Part shown: piece by piece, positions 28,315 through 37,138 of the stretch
How positions within the stretch are numbered: position 1 is the stretch's first letter
Layout: every line of letters starts with the position of its first letter
Assembly (NCBI RefSeq): GCF_001894765.1
Contig: NZ_BCWV01000001.1
Location: forward strand, 124,001-188,000
DNA length: 64,000 nt
From: Rhodococcoides corynebacterioides NBRC 14404
Lineage (GTDB): Bacteria > Actinomycetota > Actinomycetes > Mycobacteriales > Mycobacteriaceae
Reading direction: 5' to 3'
Made by a program: the position numbers and the translations under genes
The notes under the pieces: generated by a model
Database searches by the model: none
Told to the model about the DNA's origin: nothing
What the model saw: only the letters and a program-made list of their open reading frames with translations

Positions 28315-29492
28315 AGGCGCTGCAGGAACGCCGAGCTCGGATGCAAGGCCGTGTCATTGGGCAGCCATTGGTCCGGTATAGGTTGGCCCTCTTTGCCTAT
28401 GCGTGCGATCTCCTCGTGCCCGAGAAGATCTGCGAGGTTAGTGAAGCGGAGATAGTATCTGTCATCCTCACGCCTTGGCATAATTATTGCTGCGTCGAAG
28501 GCCCAATGGTGCAATTTGCATAAGGAGAGACCGTTCGGGACGACGTCGAGATCGTGCTTGCTCCATGCCAGAATGTGGGCCGCGTCGACACCGGACCGAA
28601 TTCCTGGAATTCCCCCAAATTGTGCGCCGCAAAAAGCGCACCGGTTCGAGTAGGAAGCGCGCACTGCGTTGCTGAAAACTCGCCCAGAAGCGCCACGCAC
28701 CTTGGCGAGGCGGTATTGGTGGGCCGACCTCGCACTGATGGCGGGAGCGTCCTCACCCAGCTCGTCAGGCGGTGGCAACGTGGGTCCGCTCGGGGGAGAG
28801 ATCCCCAGCAGCATCTCAAGGGCGGGAAGGGGGTCGGAGCCCTCCTGGTAGGCGAGACCTGGCGTCGAGGACAAGCTGGCCATGATGCCGTTGACCGTTG
28901 ATGTCAGCGCACGCGTGACCGGATCACCGGTCGCGAGGGAGTCGCGATGGCTTTGCACCAGCGCGGGCAGTGCGCCAGGTAGGAGATCGGACTGAATGTA
29001 GACGGCTTCGACCCTCGTCCACCGCGCCGCGACTCCAATACTCTTGGACTCGCCGAGATTGGCTACTGTGATGTACGAGGGAACAAACGTGACCAGGTCG
29101 GCTACTCCCGTGAACTCGCTCTCCGTGCCGAAGCCAACGTCCTTGACGATGTATCGCTTCGTCACCGCTATCGGAAGGCTCTTGGGCGTGCTGCGGAGTT
29201 CGCGAGTCGGGTCGGGCAGCATCAGCATCGACGTGACGATTCTTGATATCTGAATTGCCGGGGTCAGCATCGACCGCAGCCGTGGCTTCCCGCTCTCGGC
29301 AGGGTCGAGCCAGAGCCCCGTGTCTCGGACGAGGCCATCTGGCCACCTCATACTGAAAGTCCAGCCTTCAAGACCGATGGCGTTGTACCCGGAGTGATTG
29401 CCTACAACCTCGTACTCGCCACGGCCCCCTGAGGGGCGGAACCCGATGTGCAATTCAGCAACCCTCGCGTCGATGCCACGGTCGCGGCTCAT
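28275..29492 (-). CDS. HNH endonuclease, probable restriction enzyme
   Basis: A 405-residue protein. The C-terminal ~120 residues contain an HNH nuclease: zinc-type CAFCG, then VDAAHILAWSKHDLDVVPNG and LSLCKLHHWAFDA, where His-Asn-His residues form the active site. The N-terminal ~260 residues show no named fold to me and may recognise DNA. It faces the methyltransferase tail to tail, which is a normal layout for a type II restriction-modification pair; the methylase would protect the sites it cuts. Function as a restriction enzyme is inference from context. Confidence 0.82.
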   Translation of the reverse strand: MSRDRGIDARVAELHIGFRPSGGRGEYEVVGNHSGYNAIGLEGWTFSMRWPDGLVRDTGLWLDPAESGKPRLRSMLTPAIQISRIVTSMLMLPDPTRELRSTPKSLPIAVTKRYIVKDVGFGTESEFTGVADLVTFVPSYITVANLGESKSIGVAARWTRVEAVYIQSDLLPGALPALVQSHRDSLATGDPVTRALTSTVNGIMASLSSTPGLAYQEGSDPLPALEMLLGISPPSGPTLPPPDELGEDAPAISARSAHQYRLAKVRGASGRVFSNAVRASYSNRCAFCGAQFGGIPGIRSGVDAAHILAWSKHDLDVVPNGLSLCKLHHWAFDAAIIMPRREDDRYYLRFTNLADLLGHEEIARIGKEGQPIPDQWLPNDTALHPSSAFLQRLYADLGVTFRSDV

Positions 29493-29654
29493 CCGCGATT
29501 CAGCCCGAGTGTCTCACCTTGCGGAGTCCGACGCGTGGACCTCAAGACCGCTCGTGTCGTTTAAATGCGAGCTCCCGCCACACTGCCGGGGGCCGGGGTG
29601 GCAGGCCTACCGACGACGAACGCCGCGGCGGGAACGGGGCCGGGTGAGAGGGGC

Positions 29655-29686
29655 CGGTGGAGCCGATGACGGGAATCGAACCCGCG
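29655..29686 (-). repeat. island attachment repeat inside intact tRNA-Gly
   Basis: Copy of the 32-bp attachment repeat that forms the 3' third of tRNA-Gly. Because the incoming copy completes the tRNA, integration did not destroy the gene. The gap 29493-29654 carries the HNH gene leader and the imperfect extension of the repeat, with no gene. Confidence 0.88.
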
Positions 29687-29731
29687 TATTCAGCTTGGGA
29701 AGCTGATGTTCTGCCATTGAACTACATCGGC
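29658..29731 (-). tRNA. tRNA-Gly (CCC)
   Basis: A 74-nt tRNA including an encoded CCA. Acceptor arms GCCGATG and CATCGGC pair perfectly, the D-arm GTTCAATGGCAGAAC follows, anticodon arm TCAGC-TTCCCAA-GCTGA gives anticodon CCC, and the T-arm is GCGGG-TTCGATT-CCCGT. The anticodon reads GGG glycine codons. dcd follows on the other strand, an arrangement I also recall from mycobacteria. Confidence 0.95.
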
Positions 29732-29801
29732 GTGCGCGACCGGCGGGGCCGTGCAGCGCCCAGGTTATCAGGAGGTCGCGGCGGGTCAGTAGCCTGGCCG
29801 C

Positions 29802-30368
29802 GTGCTGCTTTCCGATCGTGACATCAGGGCCGAGGTGACGGCCGGGAGACTGGGTGTCGACCCGTTCGACGAGACGATGGTGCAGCCGTCGAGCGTGGAC
29901 GTGCGGCTTGATTCGCTGTTCCGGGTCTTCGTCAACTCGAAGTACACCCACATCGATCCGAAGCAGCAGCAGGACGATCTGACGACGCTGGTGGAGCCGG
30001 GGGAGGGCGAGCCCTTCGTGCTGCATCCGGGCGAGTTCGTCCTGGGGTCGACGCTGGAGGCGATCACGCTGCCGGACGACCTCGCGGGCCGCCTCGAGGG
30101 CAAGTCCAGCCTGGGTCGTCTGGGACTCCTCACACATTCGACGGCGGGGTTCATCGACCCCGGTTTCAGCGGCCACATCACGTTGGAGCTGTCCAACGTG
30201 GCCAACCTGCCGATCACCCTCTGGCCGGGCATGAAGATCGGACAGTTGTGCCTGTTCAGGCTGTCCAGCCCGGCGGAGCGGCCGTACGGTTCGTCGACCC
30301 TCGGATCGAAGTACCAGGGACAACGCGGCCCGACGCCCTCGAAGGCCTATCTGAACTTCCGAACCTAG
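29802..30368 (+). CDS. dcd: dCTP deaminase (probably bifunctional dCTP deaminase/dUTPase)
   Basis: A 188-residue trimeric enzyme that deaminates dCTP; actinobacterial homologues also hydrolyse the dUTP product, giving dUMP directly. Typical motifs are [12 protein letters not shown] at the N-terminus, [31 protein letters not shown] with the catalytic Ser/Arg/Glu region, and [17 protein letters not shown]. The length is normal. GTG start. It is the first chromosomal gene beyond the island. Confidence 0.97.
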   Translation: MLLSDRDIRAEVTAGRLGVDPFDETMVQPSSVDVRLDSLFRVFVNSKYTHIDPKQQQDDLTTLVEPGEGEPFVLHPGEFVLGSTLEAITLPDDLAGRLEGKSSLGRLGLLTHSTAGFIDPGFSGHITLELSNVANLPITLWPGMKIGQLCLFRLSSPAERPYGSSTLGSKYQGQRGPTPSKAYLNFRT

Positions 30369-30463
30369 ACTTTCGGTCGGTTTAGTCCGGCCATTACGTT
30401 GAAGCGCCCGGTTTGAGTCCGTACTATCGGTCTGTCCGTATTCGCGACCGATGGTGGTGACTC

Positions 30464-31987
30464 ATGCCAGCCCAACTGTTCGGTGTCACGATGAGCACCG
30501 GCCTCGTCCGCGGCGCGACGGTGTCCGAGGCCGGTGAGTTGCTCGAGGTGACCGAGCGTCCCGTGTCCATGGACCGGGCGTTGGACAACGCGTGCGACGC
30601 CGCCCTGGAGCTGGCCGCGGCCGCGGGGCACGACGCACCGGTCATGGCGATCGGCGGCGATCCGGAGGACTGGGTCGGCCGCGGCGGAGTGCGGTTGATC
30701 GGGGAGTGCGACGCGTTCCTCGCGGCGGCCCGCGTCGAGGGGTGTGTCGACGACGTGCGGGTGGTCGCGGTGGTCGACGTCGGCCGCGTGGGCACGCGAA
30801 TCCACGTGCTGGACACCCTGACCGGGCGCCTGATTTCCAGCGTCGGCACCGACGAGTTCTCCGGCGACGCCCTCACCATGGCCGTCACCTCGTACCTCTG
30901 GTCCACGTACGGCGCCGCCGAGCGCGGCGGGCCCGCCGAGATGTCGAGCCTCGCCGCTGCCTCCGATCGGGCCGTGCGCCTGCTGGGTACCGAGCGCGCC
31001 GTCGATCTGTCCGGACCGTTCGTGACCGATCCGGTTCGCCTGCGCCGCACCGAGTTCGACGCCATCGCGGCCGACTGCGCGGCACGCGTCCAGCCGCTGA
31101 TCGACGACGCGGTGCGCCTCGGCGCGCAGGTCGTACTGCTGGTCGGCGGGGGCGCGGAATCGACGTCGGTGGTCGACGTCGTCGCCCACCGCACCGCCGC
31201 CCCGGTCCGTGTGCCGCGGCACCCCGCCGCGTTCTCCGCGATGGGTGCCGCGCACCTGTCCACCGTGATTCCCTCGGCGCGACTCTTCGCTGCGCCGCGC
31301 ACCGTTCCCGCACAACGGGTTCCGGTGGTCGAGCGCACCGATCCCCCGGTGCCGGCGACGCCCGCGCCGATGGGCGCCCACGCCGCAGCCGGGCGGCGCC
31401 GATCCCCCCGTGTCGCCGCCGTCGCCGGAACTGCCGCGCTGGTGGCCGTCGCCACCCTGGGCGCGGCAGCGGGCGCGTCGGAGCGCGGGCCGGTCGATGT
31501 CCGGGCGACGGATCGCGTCGTGGCCACCTCGGGTGTGTCGACGCCGGACGCCACGCCCGCGCAGACCCGCCCTCAGGGCGCCGCGCCGGCACCGACGTCG
31601 GCCGACACCCCCACGACCACGACGGCCACGACGGCCCCCACCCTCCCCCTGACGGACGTCGCCGGCACGGTCACGTCGCCTCCGCCGGTGACCACGTCGA
31701 CCGATCCGCGGCAGCCGACCGCCACGGCACCGTCGTCGGGAAGCGCGGCGAACTCGCCCTCGACGGCCGGCAACACCGGGCCCGGACGCTCCTCGGCGGC
31801 GAACGGCGGTGGTGGCCGGGACACCCCGCCCACCCGCGACCGTGACGACGACCCCACGCCGCACCCTCCGGCCACCACCTCGGTGCCCAGTACGCCGGCG
31901 ACGACGTCCGCGCCGCCGGTGACCACGACCGTCCCCAGCACGTCGTCCGCCCCGTCGACGCCTCGCACCACCACCTCGCATCGATGA
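30464..31987 (+). CDS. actin/Hsp70-fold membrane protein with Thr/Pro-rich extracytoplasmic tail
   Basis: A 507-residue protein in three parts. Residues ~1-270 look like a divergent actin-like ATPase domain: phosphate-2-like VVAVVDVGRVGTRIHVLD (~101-117) and adenosine-like VVLLVGGG (~223-230) are visible. Residues ~317-338 form one membrane helix. Residues ~345-507 are Thr, Pro, Ser and Gly-rich and probably lie outside the membrane. It is the first of three neighbouring genes of related build and has no DnaK-type substrate-binding domain. ATP binding is inferred. GGTGGTGA precedes ATG. Confidence 0.7.
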   Translation: MPAQLFGVTMSTGLVRGATVSEAGELLEVTERPVSMDRALDNACDAALELAAAAGHDAPVMAIGGDPEDWVGRGGVRLIGECDAFLAAARVEGCVDDVRVVAVVDVGRVGTRIHVLDTLTGRLISSVGTDEFSGDALTMAVTSYLWSTYGAAERGGPAEMSSLAAASDRAVRLLGTERAVDLSGPFVTDPVRLRRTEFDAIAADCAARVQPLIDDAVRLGAQVVLLVGGGAESTSVVDVVAHRTAAPVRVPRHPAAFSAMGAAHLSTVIPSARLFAAPRTVPAQRVPVVERTDPPVPATPAPMGAHAAAGRRRSPRVAAVAGTAALVAVATLGAAAGASERGPVDVRATDRVVATSGVSTPDATPAQTRPQGAAPAPTSADTPTTTTATTAPTLPLTDVAGTVTSPPPVTTSTDPRQPTATAPSSGSAANSPSTAGNTGPGRSSAANGGGGRDTPPTRDRDDDPTPHPPATTSVPSTPATTSAPPVTTTVPSTSSAPSTPRTTTSHR

Positions 31988-32024
31988 GGGCCATCGTCAC
32001 CAGCGGTCACGGAAGGCTGCGCGC

Positions 32025-33137
32025 ATGCACATCGCTCTAGGGGTCGTCGTCGACGAGGATTCGGTCACGGCCGCCCTCGTCGACGTGGACCTGCCGCAGC
32101 TCGGCCCGGTGGACGAGCGGACCACCCGTCTCGGCGGCGGGGACGTCGGTGACGCCGTCGCCGCCGCCATCGGCGTCATGTCGTTGCGCGCCAAGCGCGC
32201 CGACCTCGGCGTGCACGACACCGCGGTGGCGCTCGCCGACCCGTCGCTGTGGCCGAGCGTGTCTCGCGCCCTCGAGCATCACCTGCTCACCGGCGTCGCA
32301 CTCGTGGACCTCGACCGTCTGTCGGCCGTCGACCCCGACGGTCGGTACGGCGCACCGGTGGGTGCGGCCCTGTGGGCCGATCGCGGCGCGACCGTCGCCG
32401 CCCCGGTTGAGATCGCCGACGCACCCGATGCGCCGGCGCGCACCTCGCCACGGCGTCGCGGCATGGCCGTGGTGGGCGCCGGAGTGGCGGCGGCCGTGAT
32501 CGCGGCGTCCGTCACCGTGTGGGCCGCCACCACCGCGCCCCGTGTGGTGTCGGAGCCGACGCCGGGTGCGGTCGAGCAGGCGACCTCGAACGGGACGAAC
32601 GGAACGACCGTCCCGCCGACCCCCGGTGTGGCGACGCCACCGTCGAGCGCGCCCTCGTCGTCGCCGTCCCCCGACGACGGGAACGCGGTGCCCGGGGCCG
32701 ACGGCGGTGCCGGAGACGTCGCTCCTCGTCCGGCAGTGCCCGCGCCGGCGGGGTCTTCCGCGTCGTCGGGGTCGTCGGGGTCGCCCGGGTCTTCTGGGCC
32801 TTTCGCGGCGCGTCCCGACTCGCCGTCGGTGCCGCGTCCGCAGTCCGGTGGCGGGTCGCCGTACGCGGGCGGCGGCACCTCGTCCGGCGGCGGAGGCACG
32901 TCGGGCGGTGGAACCTCGGGTGGCGGCACGACGGGTGGCGGCAGCACCGGGACCCCCGGCACCGGCTCACCCGGGACCGGCGGGGGAACGCCGAGCACCG
33001 GTGGTGGCAGCACCACCGTCGACCCGCCCGTCGTGACGCCTGATCCCACGGAGACCGACCCGGAACCCGAGCCGTCCGTCCCGAACGACTCCGAGCCACA
33101 GTCACGCCCGAGCGACGGGTCGACGGGCGGCGAGTGA
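32025..33137 (+). CDS. membrane-anchored protein with DUF7159-like N-terminus and Gly/Ser-rich tail
   Basis: A 370-residue protein. Residues ~1-125 start MHIALGVVVDEDSVTAALVD, a strand pattern like the first subdomain of actin-like or DUF7159 proteins of mycolic-acid bacteria. Only about half an actin domain is present and the adenosine motif is lacking. A membrane helix lies at ~147-170 (VVGAGVAAAVIAASVTVW). The remainder is P/S/T-rich, then many GGGTSGGGT-type repeats, then an acidic E/P tail, likely exposed on the cell side facing the wall. It follows the first paralogue by 37 bp. Confidence 0.65.
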   Translation: MHIALGVVVDEDSVTAALVDVDLPQLGPVDERTTRLGGGDVGDAVAAAIGVMSLRAKRADLGVHDTAVALADPSLWPSVSRALEHHLLTGVALVDLDRLSAVDPDGRYGAPVGAALWADRGATVAAPVEIADAPDAPARTSPRRRGMAVVGAGVAAAVIAASVTVWAATTAPRVVSEPTPGAVEQATSNGTNGTTVPPTPGVATPPSSAPSSSPSPDDGNAVPGADGGAGDVAPRPAVPAPAGSSASSGSSGSPGSSGPFAARPDSPSVPRPQSGGGSPYAGGGTSSGGGGTSGGGTSGGGTTGGGSTGTPGTGSPGTGGGTPSTGGGSTTVDPPVVTPDPTETDPEPEPSVPNDSEPQSRPSDGSTGGE

Positions 33138-33245
33138 ACGCCGTGTAGTGAAACAAACCAAAGCTCCGCAAACTGTTGCCAGTGCAGCCGCTGTGCAGGT
33201 TTAAGCTTCTCCCGACGGCGCAGGGCGACGACACGGGGCGGACAG

Positions 33246-34130
33246 ATGCGAGCAGTGGTGGGGGTCTCTCTCGGTGCATCCGCAGTTCGTGCGGCGATCA
33301 TGGACCCGATGGGGCGTGCGCTGCTCGGCACCGAGTCGGTCACGGTTCCTCGGGGGCGTGACCGGCTCGAGGCCGCGGTGGAGGTCGTCGATTCGGTCTG
33401 CGCACGTCATGCCGGCAATCGCGAGAGTGCTGTGCTGGTCGTCCCGGACGACCCTCGCTGCCGGGTCGGGTCCGCCGCGACCGTTCTGCACGAGGGTGGG
33501 TGCGTGCGGGTCGCGTCGGAACTCGGCGCCCAGTTGACCTACCTGACCCTGCGCGGGCTGGTGGAGCCCCAGTCCACGATCGCGGTGGTCGACATCGGTA
33601 AGTCCGGCACGTCGGTGTCCGTGGTCGACGTCGGCAGCGGGATCGTGCACGATGCGGACTGGTCCGACGCGTTCCGCGGGGCCACGGTGGCCGCGGCGGT
33701 GCGAGAGCACCTGCTCGCCGCCTACGGCACCTCCGCTCCGCGCACTGCGAGCGCCGACGCCACACTCGACGACGGAGTCGAGTGGGCTCTCGAGATGCTC
33801 GCGGTGCACCGTGCGGTGCAGGTGGGCGGGCCGTTCCTCGGTGGCTCGGTGACGGTGTTCCGGACGACGGTCGATCGCCTGGTGCTCGATGCGGTGACGG
33901 CCGTGTCCTCGTGGGTGTACGACGTGGTGGCCCGCGGTCGGCGCCGCGTGGACACGGTGGTGTTGGTGGGCGGGCCGGCCAACCTTCCGCTGGTGCGTGG
34001 CGTGTTCGCGCAGCAATGGGGTGAGGCGCTGGTGATGCCCGCGGAGCCGCAGTCGTTGGCGGCGCGAGGAGCGGCGGTGCTGGCGGCGAGGACCGCGTTG
34101 GCGGGCCGGCAGTACGCGTCCGCGTCGTAG
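33246..34130 (+). CDS. soluble actin/Hsp70-fold ATPase-like protein
   Basis: A 294-residue protein without membrane helix. Start MRAVVGVSLGASAVRAAIMD resembles a phosphate-1 strand, VVDIGKSGTSVSVVD (~114-128) a phosphate-2 motif, and TVVLVGGPANLPLVRGVF (~237-254) an adenosine motif with VGG as in DnaK. The Lys and linker of Hsp70 chaperones and the peptide-binding domain are absent. It is the best-preserved actin-like member of the trio and may act on the two anchored partners. An AT-richer 108-bp spacer precedes it, which may contain its own promoter. Confidence 0.7.
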   Translation: MRAVVGVSLGASAVRAAIMDPMGRALLGTESVTVPRGRDRLEAAVEVVDSVCARHAGNRESAVLVVPDDPRCRVGSAATVLHEGGCVRVASELGAQLTYLTLRGLVEPQSTIAVVDIGKSGTSVSVVDVGSGIVHDADWSDAFRGATVAAAVREHLLAAYGTSAPRTASADATLDDGVEWALEMLAVHRAVQVGGPFLGGSVTVFRTTVDRLVLDAVTAVSSWVYDVVARGRRRVDTVVLVGGPANLPLVRGVFAQQWGEALVMPAEPQSLAARGAAVLAARTALAGRQYASAS

Positions 34131-34217
34131 CGCGACGCGAGTTTTCCCGCACTATCGCGGTGACATCGGCGGATCCGCGGATTCGGTCTCGATCGTGTGG
34201 CAGAACTCGCGCGGCAA

Positions 34218-34658
34218 CTACAGGTGCCAGCGCATCGTCACGACGGTCCCCTCCGGCGAGGTGTCGACGGTGGCGTGATCGGCCAACGCGTGGATGAGCG
34301 GGAGCCCTCGCCCCCGTCGCGGATCGTCCTCGTGGTCCATCCACCGGCCGTGATCGGCCACGTCGACGGCGACGGTACGGTCGTCGGTCACCACGGCATG
34401 CAGCGTCACGGTGCAGGCGTCCTCGGGGGCGACGTCGCCGCAGTACGCGTGCTCGACGCTGTTGGCCAGCGCCTCGTAGGTCGCCAGCGTGATGTCCTGA
34501 CAACGCTCGTCGTCGATTCCGTGGGTCTCGAGCCAGCGCTGCACGTCGGTGCGTACGGACGACAGTCGTCGGGGCTCGGCGGGGATGTCGACCAGGGCGA
34601 GTTCGCGGGCGGGCATCGCCTCCGCGGTGTCCGTGTGCTGCGCCAACCCTGCCGTCAT
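34218..34658 (-). CDS. anti-sigma factor of the RsbW/SpoIIAB HATPase type
   Basis: A 146-residue GHKL ATPase. The N box is YEALANSVEHAY, the G1 box DVADHGRWM, the G2 box RRGRGLPLIHALAD, and the C-terminal strand TVVTMRWHL. Such kinases phosphorylate a STAS antagonist and sequester a stress sigma factor. No sigma gene is adjacent; the STAS protein at 14200-14568 is a possible partner, untested. The ATG chosen gives ~20 residues before the domain. Confidence 0.88.
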   Translation of the reverse strand: MTAGLAQHTDTAEAMPARELALVDIPAEPRRLSSVRTDVQRWLETHGIDDERCQDITLATYEALANSVEHAYCGDVAPEDACTVTLHAVVTDDRTVAVDVADHGRWMDHEDDPRRGRGLPLIHALADHATVDTSPEGTVVTMRWHL

Positions 34659-34921
34659 GCGCGGTCTGTACCCACTGCGTGAGCCTCTCTCACACGCCCG
34701 CTACGGGAAGTTCGTCACAGACCGGTCACAGCGACGGTTTACGACCAGGTAAATTGGACCGTCGACGGAGAAGTGGAAACTTTTTTCTTCCCCGCACCGA
34801 TACTTCGCAGCGGTGGTACCGAATCCCTGTCCGCGGGAACTCGTGATCCAGGTCACGTGGCCCCGGCGGATGTGATCAGCGAGGCGACCGACGGGACCGA
34901 ATCGACAGAACGGAGCGGCCG

Positions 34922-36187
34922 ATGCACAGAACGGCGCAGCGCCGTCGCAGCGAGTCGGCACGCAACTACGTCGACTTCTCGGTCGAGGACCCCTCGCTCG
35001 ACACCCTGCTGTCGCTGGCGGCCACCACCCTGGGCTTCACCACCGCCATGGTGAACATCATCGACGAGGACCGGCAGTACACCGTCGCCCAGCACGGCGA
35101 TCGCGGGCCGACCGTGATGCCCCGCGACGACGCCACCTGCGCCCTCGTCGTCGACGCGGGTCGTCCGGTCGCGATCAGCGACTGCCGTCGTGACGCGCGG
35201 TCGACGGACCCGGTGACCGCCGCCGCGGCGGCCAACCTGGTGCGGCTCGACTACCGGTCCTATGTCGCCGTTCCCCTCGTGGGCCGCGAGGGGCTGGTGA
35301 TCGGCACGCTCTGCGTCGTCGACGCCGAGCCGCATCCTGCGGGGGAGTACGTCCTGTCGACGTTGTCCGACTTCGCGCGCCTGGTGGAGTCGCACCTCGA
35401 CTCGATCCGGGGGCACGGCCGGTCCTTGTGGGCGCCGCGGGGCCCCGGCGCGGTCCTGGCGGAAGGCGAGATCGTCCCCTACTTCCAGCCCATCGTCGAT
35501 CTCGATTCCGGGGACGTCGTCGCCTTCGAGGCTCTGGCGCGTCTGCTGCGCCCGTCGAGTACCGGGGTGGACGTGGTCCCGCCGGAGGACTTCTTCTCCG
35601 CCGTCGCCGAGACCGACCTCGAGATCGACGTCGACCACACGGTGCTCGCCGGCGCGCTGACGGCATTCGCCGGGTGGCTGACCGACGTGCCGACGCTCGA
35701 TCTCCACGTCAACCTCTGCGCTCGGCACCTCGGGGTGGCCCGAGCGGTCGAGCAGCTCGACGAGATCGTCACCGCGTCGTCGGTTCCGCCGCAGCGAGTC
35801 GTCTTCGAACTGACCGAGACTCGGTCCTACACGGATTCCCCGCGGGCGGTGGCCTTCGTGCGGGACCTTCGGCTGCGGGGATACCGCGTGGTGTTGGACG
35901 ATCTGGGAACCGGTCACTCGAGCCTCGAGCGTCTCGTGGAACTGCCGGTCGACGGATTCAAGGTGGACAAGGCCCTGAGCCACCGCATGGGCTCGCCGGA
36001 CGGGGACACTCTCGTGGGCGCCCTGACGGGTTTCGCCTCGGTGACCGAGCGCAGTGTGGTGGTCGAGGGCATCGAGACGGAGGAACAGGCGCGGTCGGCG
36101 CGGCACAACGGATGCACGCTCGTGCAGGGTTTCCTCTACTCTCGCGCTGTGCCTGCAGCCGACGTGCGTGCTCTCGGTCTCGTGTGA
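34922..36187 (+). CDS. GAF-EAL protein, cyclic-di-GMP phosphodiesterase
   Basis: A 421-residue protein. Residues ~15-160 form a GAF sensor domain (NIIDEDRQYTVAQHGD, DDATCALVV). Residues ~180-420 are EAL: FEALARL, VNLCARHL, FELTET, LDDLGTGHSSL, FKVDKAL, VEGIETEEQ and QGFLYSRAV preserve the metal- and substrate-binding residues, so hydrolysis of cyclic di-GMP is likely. No signal peptide or membrane helix, so it is cytosolic. GGAG precedes ATG. The 263-bp upstream gap is AT-richer around 34735-34800 and probably contains promoters for this and the divergent anti-sigma gene. Confidence 0.92.
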   Translation: MHRTAQRRRSESARNYVDFSVEDPSLDTLLSLAATTLGFTTAMVNIIDEDRQYTVAQHGDRGPTVMPRDDATCALVVDAGRPVAISDCRRDARSTDPVTAAAAANLVRLDYRSYVAVPLVGREGLVIGTLCVVDAEPHPAGEYVLSTLSDFARLVESHLDSIRGHGRSLWAPRGPGAVLAEGEIVPYFQPIVDLDSGDVVAFEALARLLRPSSTGVDVVPPEDFFSAVAETDLEIDVDHTVLAGALTAFAGWLTDVPTLDLHVNLCARHLGVARAVEQLDEIVTASSVPPQRVVFELTETRSYTDSPRAVAFVRDLRLRGYRVVLDDLGTGHSSLERLVELPVDGFKVDKALSHRMGSPDGDTLVGALTGFASVTERSVVVEGIETEEQARSARHNGCTLVQGFLYSRAVPAADVRALGLV

Positions 36188-36332
36188 CCGGAGCGCACAG
36201 CGGTGTGAGGGACGGACAGACGTCAAGCGGCTCGAGGAAACGTGGCTGCCGCGTGAACGGGCGCCGTGAACCGGAGCCGGGCGAACCCCACGCCGGGTGG
36301 AGGGTCGCGGTGTCGACAGTCGGGAGTCGACG

Positions 36333-36971
36333 ATGAGAAATGCATACACCGCTCAGCTGGGCGATCTGAACGCCGATCTGTGCGAGTTGGCCACCGGCGC
36401 CGAGGAGGCGATGCGGGTGGCCAGTCGAGCGCTGCTCGACGCGGACCTGCGGGCGGCCGAGGAGGTCATCGCCCGCGGTGAGGCGCTGGCCGAACTCGGT
36501 ACCCGTTGCGAGGACGAGGCCGTCAAGGTGCTCGCCCTGCAGGCGCCGGTGGCCGCGGATCTCCGCCGGGTCTTCTCCGCGGTTCGGATCAGCAGCGACC
36601 TCGCAAGAATGGTCGGTCTGTCCGTTCACATCGCGGAAGCGGCGCGCCGTCGCTTTCCGGAGCCGATCGTTCCCACCGATCTGATCGAGCCGTTCGAGGA
36701 AATGGCGCGACTGTGCCTGGAGATGTGCGCGCGCATCGTGGCAGCGCTGCAGTCGAGCGAGCTCGAGCACGTCGAGGACCTCGATCGGATGGACGATCGG
36801 GTGGACGAGCTCAAGTCGGTCGTCGTGGACCGAGTGGTGGCCGAGGACGGACCGGATGTCGTCAACGCGGTCGACGTGGCGTTGTTGGGACGGTATTTCG
36901 AGCGCTATGCCGATCAAATAGTGGATGTCGCGTCCAGAATCGTTTTCTTCGTCAGTGGGCGAAAGAACTGA
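36333..36971 (+). CDS. phoU: PhoU family phosphate regulator
   Basis: A 212-residue all-helical PhoU protein, two copies of a three-helix bundle. Metal-binding-type motifs E-x-x-x-D occur as DRMDDRVDELK and in the second half YFERYADQIVDVASR, the latter diagnostic of PhoU. It modulates PstSCAB phosphate uptake and the PhoR kinase; no pst genes are nearby. The start ATG is used because upstream in-frame residues lie in the spacer. The 145-bp gap before it holds no clear operator. Confidence 0.9.
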   Translation: MRNAYTAQLGDLNADLCELATGAEEAMRVASRALLDADLRAAEEVIARGEALAELGTRCEDEAVKVLALQAPVAADLRRVFSAVRISSDLARMVGLSVHIAEAARRRFPEPIVPTDLIEPFEEMARLCLEMCARIVAALQSSELEHVEDLDRMDDRVDELKSVVVDRVVAEDGPDVVNAVDVALLGRYFERYADQIVDVASRIVFFVSGRKN

Positions 36972-37138
36972 ATTGGAAGATCACGTCATTCGTTCGGTTG
37001 CTTTTGGTGAGATCCAACGATGTGGGCGCGGCCACTGTGCTCCACTGTGCACGTCCTGCGAACAGGCAATAAGGTAACGGACTGACGAGTCGGATCGATG
37101 AACCGGCCGTGCCCGTTCTCGTTTCGAAAGGTTCGCGC

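Larger units (their letters stand above)
25034..29686. mobile_element. small genomic island integrated in tRNA-Gly
   Basis: A 32-bp direct repeat bounds this ~4.6-kb segment. The right copy is the 3' end of the intact tRNA-Gly; the left copy is a detached 3' tRNA fragment. Inside lie a DUF2510 membrane protein, a degraded tyrosine integrase, a DNA cytosine methyltransferase and an HNH endonuclease. The methylase/endonuclease part is visibly richer in A/T than the flanks. The integrase is broken, so the island is probably fixed. Confidence 0.88.

Noticed and set aside
32850..33010. Tandem DNA repeat or CRISPR-like array in the Gly/Ser-rich region
   Set aside because: The repeats are codon-level GGC/GGA and ACC/TCG runs encoding a GGGTS tail, without uniform spacers.
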